Source: an uncultured Cellvibrio sp. (GTDB taxonomy: Bacteria > Pseudomonadota > Gammaproteobacteria > Pseudomonadales > Cellvibrionaceae). From it: a stretch of DNA of 8,366 bases. The stretch lies in contig CAMLRI010000066.1 in the NCBI GenBank assembly GCA_946482385.1, forward strand, positions 1-8,366, given 5' to 3'. Under the pieces are notes generated by a model, which saw only the letters and a list, made by a program, of their open reading frames with translations, was not told the origin of the DNA and ran no database searches. Of the stretch, positions 1 through 3,922 are shown in pieces. How positions within the stretch are numbered: the first letter of the stretch is position 1; each line of letters opens with the position of its first letter. Position numbers and translations under genes: made by a program.

Positions 1-2
1 TG

Positions 3-59
3 ACTTTTTTCAAAATAGGTCTCCACGTTGTAAACCTATTTCAGGACGGGACAGTGTAA
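3..59 (+). CDS. Possible C-terminal end of an upstream gene (partial)
   Basis: One + strand frame is open from the left edge to a TAA at 57-59 and would encode 18 residues ending LFQDGTV. A strong intrinsic terminator begins 7 bases after the stop, which is typical spacing for the end of a gene. The fragment is too short to recognise a family. The other open frame here (stop at 190-192) runs straight through the terminator and is less likely. If this is not coding, the stretch is simply the untranslated end of an upstream transcript; 13-20 and 34-41 could also pair as an 8-bp stem. Confidence 0.3.
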   Translation, partial: TFFKIGLHVVNLFQDGTV

Positions 60-65
60 TCATCG

Positions 66-96
66 AAAAGGCCGGTCGCAAGACCGGCCTTTTTTT
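66..96 (+). terminator. Rho-independent terminator
   Basis: A perfect 12-bp stem (66-77 with 82-93) is closed by a GCAA tetraloop of the stable GNRA type and runs into a T tract (90-96). It ends whatever + strand transcript enters from the left. The A run at 66-69 gives a shorter T tract on the minus strand, so weak bidirectional action is possible. Confidence 0.9.
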
Positions 97-238
97 ATTG
101 GGGTTGTTTTGTGTAATCTTTCACACTATTTTTCTAACCCATCCTACTATAACTCCTCTTGGTTTAATGGGTGTGTTCAGCCTAGGGTATTAGTCTTAAC
201 GAAAAATAATTTGGCGGCCATGATTTTTATAAATATGT

Positions 239-244
239 GAGGTG
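239..244 (+). promoter_or_regulatory. Ribosome binding site deciding the start at 254
   Basis: GAGGTG lies 9 bases upstream of the ATG at 254. A GTG at 242 in the same frame overlaps this site and has no Shine-Dalgarno sequence of its own, so the ATG at 254 is preferred. Between the terminator at 66-96 and this site I see no convincing -35/-10 pair. The stretch is AT-rich, and isolated TATA-like words (148-153, 228-233) lack a partner at the right spacing. Confidence 0.55.
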
Positions 245-253
245 TTGAGTTTT

Positions 254-907
254 ATGAAAATTTTTATGTTTTTTTTGGTTTTTTTGTCCTGCTCTTACTC
301 TATGGCTAATGTTGATGTGGAAAAGCAAAGGGGGGCTTTCTTGGCTTATATCTGCCCGGCATTTTATAGATTTGATTCATATAAAGATGCAAGTCATGTA
401 AATGTCGATATAAATAAAGGCGAGAATGGATATTCTCTTTTTTGGATGAGTATTGATCCGCACGCACAGGGAAAATTTCTTATGGAGGGTCGGCTTAAAG
501 AATTTGGTGATGGTGTTGTGATGATAGGGTTGGGTTCGGTGCATTCAGAAGTCAATAGCAAAAAAGTGTCTAATTTTACTGTTGACTTATATTCGGATTG
601 TTCCAAAAAAGACTGGCATAAGTCGCACTCAGAGACTTTTATAAAAAGACTTAATGAGGAGGTTTTTTATTATCTTTCGGATAATTATAAAAAAGAGGCT
701 AGTGTGAAAAATATTTTTAATAATGAAAATTTTTTATATGGTCAGGAAAGTGCCGCGCTATATTTGCTGAAGGAAAATGCACTTGTGAATGTTACGGTTG
801 ATTACGAAAGGTCTGCTGTTGATCAGCCGTATGTTGATGTGAGAGATATGTATGGTGATTATCAGATTCCTGATGATGCAATTAGAATTGAATGGCTGAA
901 AGATTAG
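254..907 (+). CDS. AT-rich orphan gene for a secreted protein of unknown function
   Basis: I do not recognise this family. From the ATG at 254 it encodes 217 residues; an in-frame GTG at 242 would add four. The first residues form a signal peptide: Met-Lys, a very hydrophobic Phe-rich core, then SYSMA before NVDV, a plausible signal peptidase I site. The FLSC in the core is a poor lipobox because Phe is at -3, so a lipoprotein is less likely. The remaining ~195 residues are polar and lack further membrane segments. They include two cysteines (in YICP and YSDC) that could form a disulfide in the periplasm. Codon use is strongly A/T-rich (local stretches are near 20-25% GC), unlike every other gene in the window, which suggests recent transfer. 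It stands alone: a terminator lies before it and a gene relic after it. A periplasmic immunity-type protein is one possibility by analogy with such lone AT-rich genes, but nothing in the sequence shows this. Confidence 0.75.
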   Translation: MKIFMFFLVFLSCSYSMANVDVEKQRGAFLAYICPAFYRFDSYKDASHVNVDINKGENGYSLFWMSIDPHAQGKFLMEGRLKEFGDGVVMIGLGSVHSEVNSKKVSNFTVDLYSDCSKKDWHKSHSETFIKRLNEEVFYYLSDNYKKEASVKNIFNNENFLYGQESAALYLLKENALVNVTVDYERSAVDQPYVDVRDMYGDYQIPDDAIRIEWLKD

Positions 908-912
908 AGTGA

Positions 913-1038
913 ATAGAAGATCAGTTTTTGATTGTGGGGGGTAAACGCGTGAATCTGCTAAATAACCAACCTGTTACGGTAACGGCAGAAATGGTGCTGG
1001 ATGCGGGTGAGGTATTGGTATTGAAAGCAGAGCAATAA
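913..1038 (+). pseudogene. C-terminal relic of a larger gene, possibly a glycoside hydrolase
   Basis: The frame is open from just after a TGA at 910-912 to a TAA at 1036-1038. Its last 30 codons, from GTG 949, read VNLLNNQPVTV followed by AEMVLDAGEVLVLKAEQ. A 'NLL-x3-PVTV ... L-x-x-GEVLVL' pattern resembles the beta-strand tail that closes many GH13-type glycosidases and related enzymes; this is family knowledge recalled from pattern, not a search result. The codons are balanced and host-like, unlike the AT-rich gene ending 5 bases upstream. A strong terminator follows 22 bases after the stop, as expected for a true gene end. I infer that the front of the gene was lost when the AT-rich segment arrived. 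Alternatively it is a very small gene starting at GTG 949, with the G-rich run at 936-941 acting as a ribosome binding site. Confidence 0.4.
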
Positions 1039-1060
1039 CTCACTCTTGCTTATTTTATGC

Positions 1061-1089
1061 AAAAACCCCCGCACTTGGCGGGGGTTTTT
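1061..1089. terminator. Bidirectional rho-independent terminator
   Basis: The 12-bp stem pairs 1061-1072 with 1078-1089 around a 5-base loop. Five A residues on the left and five T residues on the right give a T tract on both strands. It lies between the + strand relic ending at 1038 and the minus-strand lipoprotein gene ending at 1112, so it serves both. Confidence 0.9.
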
Positions 1090-1111
1090 GTTTGGCTAAG
1101 CTGTGCCTGTG

Positions 1112-1696
1112 TTATTCCGTTGCCGGTAAGGGCAATTGCTCATTCACTTTTTCGGTAGCTTTATCCAGCAGCATATCCCCCGCATTGTTTTGCAAATTTT
1201 CTACCGCTTGTTCGGCGGCTTTGGCTTTATCGTAAGCGGCTTGTAGTTCTTTGGGCAGGGTTGGTACCAGTTTTTCTTTGGCGCCGGCGATCTGTTCAGA
1301 AAAAATTTCCGCTTTGCCGTTTTCAATCAGCAGCACCGCCATTTGGTTGGTGTCGCCGTTCCATACCATGCCGGCTTTATCGGTAATGGCCTGCACTTGC
1401 TTGGGGGCGTAGCGCGAGGCGATGTAAAACAGGGCGCCTTCCTGTTGGATTTCCTGGGCGGTGTTGAGCAGCTTCATGGTGGGTTCGTATTTATCGCCCA
1501 GCAGCGCTTGCATACGTTCCTTGATAATGGGTTTTTCCAGCAGCTTAACCTCGGTGGGGTCGAAGCCAACCAGGGGTTTAAAGATGGCCTTCATCAGCAG
1601 GCTTTGCGCACGGTTGCCAATCAATACCGAGGTGCAGGCGCTTAGGCAGGTGATAATCAACAGGCAGGCAAGCAATTTGTATGAGCGTTTGGACAT
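1112..1696 (-). CDS. Predicted outer-membrane lipoprotein of unknown function
   Basis: The product has 194 residues. It starts with a classic lipoprotein signal: MSKRSYK, a hydrophobic core, and the lipobox LSAC with Cys21 as the lipidated residue. The residue after Cys21 is Thr rather than Asp, which in the Lol sorting rule points to the outer membrane. The mature part is soluble, with no other membrane segments. It has a mixed middle region (about 40-130) and an Ala/Glu/Lys-rich helical C-terminal part (about 140-185, rich in KAKAAEQAVENL-type heptads) that may form a coiled coil. I do not recognise a named family. The start at 1696 is supported by AGGGA 9 bases upstream on the minus strand. 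The gene is single, divergent from etfB and convergent with the relic upstream, with its own terminator. A structural or envelope-related role is a guess from the location only. Confidence 0.85.
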   Translation of the reverse strand: MSKRSYKLLACLLIITCLSACTSVLIGNRAQSLLMKAIFKPLVGFDPTEVKLLEKPIIKERMQALLGDKYEPTMKLLNTAQEIQQEGALFYIASRYAPKQVQAITDKAGMVWNGDTNQMAVLLIENGKAEIFSEQIAGAKEKLVPTLPKELQAAYDKAKAAEQAVENLQNNAGDMLLDKATEKVNEQLPLPATE

Positions 1697-1835
1697 GGAC
1701 GTTATTCCCTAAAATAATGGCGTGCGGATTGTGCTCGATTGCACCCCAAGCGTCTAGCAGGCTGCCGCGAAAACGTTTTTCAGCGGGTATTTATGGGTGG
1801 CTCAATGCCCATCTATGTGCTTGAATTCCCCTTGG

Positions 1836-1858
1836 GCTGTCGTTGTGAGGGCGACAGC
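1836..1858 (+). promoter_or_regulatory. Possible leader hairpin before etfB
   Basis: A 7-bp inverted repeat (1836-1842 with 1852-1858, 9-base loop) lies 18 bases before the etfB ribosome binding site. There is no T tract, so it is not a simple terminator. It could be an operator half-site pair or an mRNA stem. A weaker imperfect repeat lies at 1795-1814. The 191-base divergent spacer (1697-1887) must hold promoters for both the lipoprotein gene and etfB, but I see no strong sigma-70 match in either direction. Confidence 0.25.
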
Positions 1859-1887
1859 ATTTCATCCCATTGCAACAAGGATCGACT

Positions 1888-2595
1888 GTGAAAATTCTCG
1901 TCGCGCTCAAGCGCAATTCGGACAACGCGGGCGGAGCCGCCCAATCCCCCCTGGATAGTTACAGCGAACAAGCCCTGGCGGCGGCCTTGCATTTACGCAC
2001 AGGCCTGGCGGCGGAGCTGGTGCTTGCCAGCGTCGGCGATGTAGAGGTGCTGGAGACGCTGCGTTATGGCCTGGCCCTGGGGGCAGATAGGGCAGTGCAT
2101 GTGCGGGCGGCGCTACCGCAAGAGCCTTTGGCGCTCGCGCAACTGTTGCATCCTTTGGTCGAACGCGAACAGCCTCAATTGCTGCTCCTGGGCGCCCGCT
2201 CCGCAATAGGAGGCTATGGCCAGTTGGCGGCTATGCTGGCCGGTTTGTGCGATTGGCCCCAGGCGAGCGCGGCCATGGCCATCAGCCCCGCGGGCCAGGG
2301 CCTGGAGGTGGTGTGTCGTCTGGATATGGGGTGCCAAACCCTGAGTGTGCCCCTGCCGGCCGTGATTAGCCTGGATGCCGAGGTTTACACCCTGCCATCG
2401 CCCAGTGTTGCGCAGATTTTACAGGCCAGGGCCAAACCCCTGGATACCTTGGATATGGCGGCCTTGGGCTTGTCTTACCAGCCCCAGTGGGTGCTGGAGG
2501 CGGTGAGCCATCAGCCTCGTCCACGCCTGGGGCGGCAGCTGCACAGCGCGGCGGAATTGGCTGAGTGTTTACGCAAGGAGCTGGGCCAGTTATGA
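1888..2595 (+). CDS. etfB: Electron transfer flavoprotein beta subunit (divergent)
   Basis: EtfB pairs with EtfA to form the soluble FAD-containing flavoprotein that carries electrons from dehydrogenases to ETF:quinone oxidoreductase; the beta subunit normally binds AMP. The N-terminus MKILVALKR, the middle strand PQLLLLGARSA (96-106), the segment LPAVISLDAE (156-165) and the helix AQILQARAKPLD (175-186) follow the EtfB fold order. GTG 1888 is chosen because AAGGA sits 6 bases upstream (1877-1881) and it yields the family-typical MK-ILVA start; a TTG at 1870 would overlap the ribosome binding site. At 235 residues it is slightly shorter than usual (about 250). Oddities: the canonical partner-recognition loop with its N-x-PRY motif and anchoring Leu is replaced by a TLPSPSV sequence (168-174), and the usual Asp-rich nucleotide stretch reads SAIGGYGQ. 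It therefore looks like a specialised paralogue rather than the fatty-acid-oxidation copy. The stop overlaps the etfA start by 4 bases. Confidence 0.85.
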   Translation: MKILVALKRNSDNAGGAAQSPLDSYSEQALAAALHLRTGLAAELVLASVGDVEVLETLRYGLALGADRAVHVRAALPQEPLALAQLLHPLVEREQPQLLLLGARSAIGGYGQLAAMLAGLCDWPQASAAMAISPAGQGLEVVCRLDMGCQTLSVPLPAVISLDAEVYTLPSPSVAQILQARAKPLDTLDMAALGLSYQPQWVLEAVSHQPRPRLGRQLHSAAELAECLRKELGQL

Positions 2596-3572
2596 AACGC
2601 GAATCTGTTCTTGTATTGGCAAGCCACGCCAACCAGCAGCTCCATCCCGGCATCCATGCACTCCTGGCCGCTGCGGCCCTCTTGGCGGGGGAGGTGGATG
2701 TGCTCTTGTTCGGCAGCGATTGCCAAAAGCCATTGGCACAGGCGCGCCAGCTGGAGGGGGTGCGCCAATTGCTTTGTTGTGAACATCCGCTGTTCGCGAC
2801 CACCCTGGCGGAAAATGTGGCGCCCTGGCTGGCAGCAATTATGCGTAACTACACGGCGCTGTTGATGCCCGCCGATGGCTTGGCGCGGGATCTGCTCCCG
2901 CGCCTGGGGGCGTTGATGGGTATACAGCCGATGGAGGAGCTGGTGGAGATTATCGATACCAGGCGAGTGCGTTGGTTCGATCGTTGCGATGGCAGCCTGC
3001 AAACCCTGGTAAGCCAGCAACCGGTGAGGTTGCTGAGCCTGCTGTTGCGCCGCTCGGCCCCGCCTTCTGCAGCGGTCGGCAGCAAGGCCCACTCCCAGGC
3101 TTCTGTCCAATTCCCGGCTCCTGTGCAATTCCTGGCGCCGCCCGCAGCGCCCCGCAGCCAGGTGGTCGCGAGGGCAGGGGTGGTCGCGGCACCATCCTCG
3201 GGGCGGCCGGATTTGGCCAGCGCGCGGGTGGTGGTAGCTGGCGGTGGCGGGCTGCGCTCGGCCGAAGCCTGCGCCAATTTTTATGCCCTGGCAGACAAAC
3301 TACATGCAGCGGTTGGGGTGTCCCGTGCCGGGGTGGATGCCGGCTTGGCGGGGGTTGATGCCCTGGTGGGGCAGAGCGGCCGGGTGGTGGCGCCGGAGCT
3401 GTACCTGGCTATCGGCCTTTCCGGTGCGCTGCAACATCAAGCCGGTATGCGCGAGGCAAAACTGGTGGTGGCGATTAACCCCGATGCCGCCGCGCCCATT
3501 TTTGAGCTGGCCGATTATGGCTTGGTCGCCAATGCGGAAGAGGTCATCCCCGAATTGCTGGCGCTCTTGTAA
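2592..3572 (+). CDS. etfA: Electron transfer flavoprotein alpha subunit (divergent, long linker)
   Basis: EtfA supplies the FAD site of the ETF heterodimer. The product has 326 residues. Domain I (about 1-150) has the expected LLPRLGALMGIQPMEELVEI region. The C-terminal FAD domain (about 210-326) is very well kept: VVVAGGGGL (213-221), SRAGVDAG (244-251, Arg245 matching the flavin-contacting Arg of known ETFs), GQSGRVVAPELY (260-271), GLSGALQHQAG (275-285, with the His that contacts the flavin), AINPD (294-298) and DYGLV (308-312). The usual Thr of GQTGK is Ser262. The domains are joined by an unusually long Ala/Pro-rich linker (about 155-207) that includes a tandem duplication. ATG 2592 is used rather than the in-frame GTG at 2565: it overlaps the etfB stop (ATGA), implying translational coupling, and has AAGGAG 11 bases upstream. 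No terminator follows the stop, so transcription may continue into the next gene. Confidence 0.9.
   Translation: MKRESVLVLASHANQQLHPGIHALLAAAALLAGEVDVLLFGSDCQKPLAQARQLEGVRQLLCCEHPLFATTLAENVAPWLAAIMRNYTALLMPADGLARDLLPRLGALMGIQPMEELVEIIDTRRVRWFDRCDGSLQTLVSQQPVRLLSLLLRRSAPPSAAVGSKAHSQASVQFPAPVQFLAPPAAPRSQVVARAGVVAAPSSGRPDLASARVVVAGGGGLRSAEACANFYALADKLHAAVGVSRAGVDAGLAGVDALVGQSGRVVAPELYLAIGLSGALQHQAGMREAKLVVAINPDAAAPIFELADYGLVANAEEVIPELLALL
3099..3134 (+). repeat. In-frame tandem 18-bp duplication in the etfA linker
   Basis: Two adjacent 18-bp units (3099-3116 and 3117-3134) match at 15 of 18 positions. They encode the hexapeptides ASVQFP and APVQFL, and a third decayed unit may be APPAAP. The repeat sits in the Ala/Pro linker between the two EtfA domains and keeps the reading frame, so it lengthens the hinge without breaking the protein. 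Confidence 0.7.
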
Positions 3573-3595
3573 TAGCCTTAATCCCCGGCATGGCT

Positions 3596-3620
3596 TTGAC
3601 CGCGATGCCTCCGCTACAAT
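3596..3620 (+). promoter_or_regulatory. Possible sigma-70 promoter for the DUF2788 gene
   Basis: A good -10 word, TACAAT (3615-3620), lies 39 bases before the ATG at 3660. A TTGACC at 3596-3601 is a good -35 word but only 13 bases away, shorter than the usual 16-18. Either the -35 is poor (around 3592-3597) or the match is fortuitous. The two downstream genes may therefore have their own promoter as well as read-through from etfBA. Confidence 0.35.
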
Positions 3621-3659
3621 GCGCGCCACGTAAATGTCCTTTAATAGGTTGATAGGCGT

Positions 3660-3860
3660 ATGTCGGTTGAGCAATTTGAAACCTGGTCGCTGTATATCTG
3701 TGTTACCGGTTTGATCGTTTTCATGTTTTTTATCGTGTGGGATCTGGCGAAAAAATCCAAAGCGGGCAAGTTGGGCACTTTTGTGCTCTTCGGTGTATTG
3801 GGATTGGCGCTGTTAGTGTTTGTGGGCAAGGAAATCGCTGTACACCTATTGGAGCAATAA
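3660..3860 (+). CDS. Small two-helix inner-membrane protein, DUF2788 family
   Basis: This is a 66-residue protein with two membrane helices: about residues 7-29 (SLYICVTGLIVFMFFIVWDL) and 39-59 (GTFVLFGVLGLALLVFVGKEI). A short basic loop, AKKSKAGK (30-37), joins them and is expected to face the cytoplasm. The layout and residues match my memory of the DUF2788 family of small gammaproteobacterial membrane proteins, whose function is not known. There is only a modest ribosome binding site (AGG at 3646-3648, or AGG close to the ATG). It lies 87 bases after etfA and 62 bases before the hybrid kinase, same strand, with no terminator on either side. Co-transcription with one or both neighbours is therefore possible, and a role near the membrane end of electron transfer is an untested thought. 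Confidence 0.8.
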   Translation: MSVEQFETWSLYICVTGLIVFMFFIVWDLAKKSKAGKLGTFVLFGVLGLALLVFVGKEIAVHLLEQ

Positions 3861-3922
3861 CCCGGTTGCCGGCCCCTAACTTGGCAAAAAGTCACTGACC
3901 TTTCCCTACTGGCGAGCCATTT

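Noticed and set aside
2..193. Open frame from the left edge to a TAG at 190-192
   Set aside because: It reads through the strong terminator at 66-96 and the AT-rich spacer. The shorter frame stopping just before the terminator is the more natural gene end.
2511..3128. Long open frame on the minus strand across etfB and etfA
   Set aside because: It is opposite two genes with clear family motifs, in GC-rich DNA where antisense frames stay open by chance. Its translation is low-complexity (His, Arg, Gln-rich) and shows no motif.
3585..3609. GGCAT...ATGCC inverted repeat after etfA considered as a terminator
   Set aside because: The stem has only 5 bp, the loop is long and there is no T tract.
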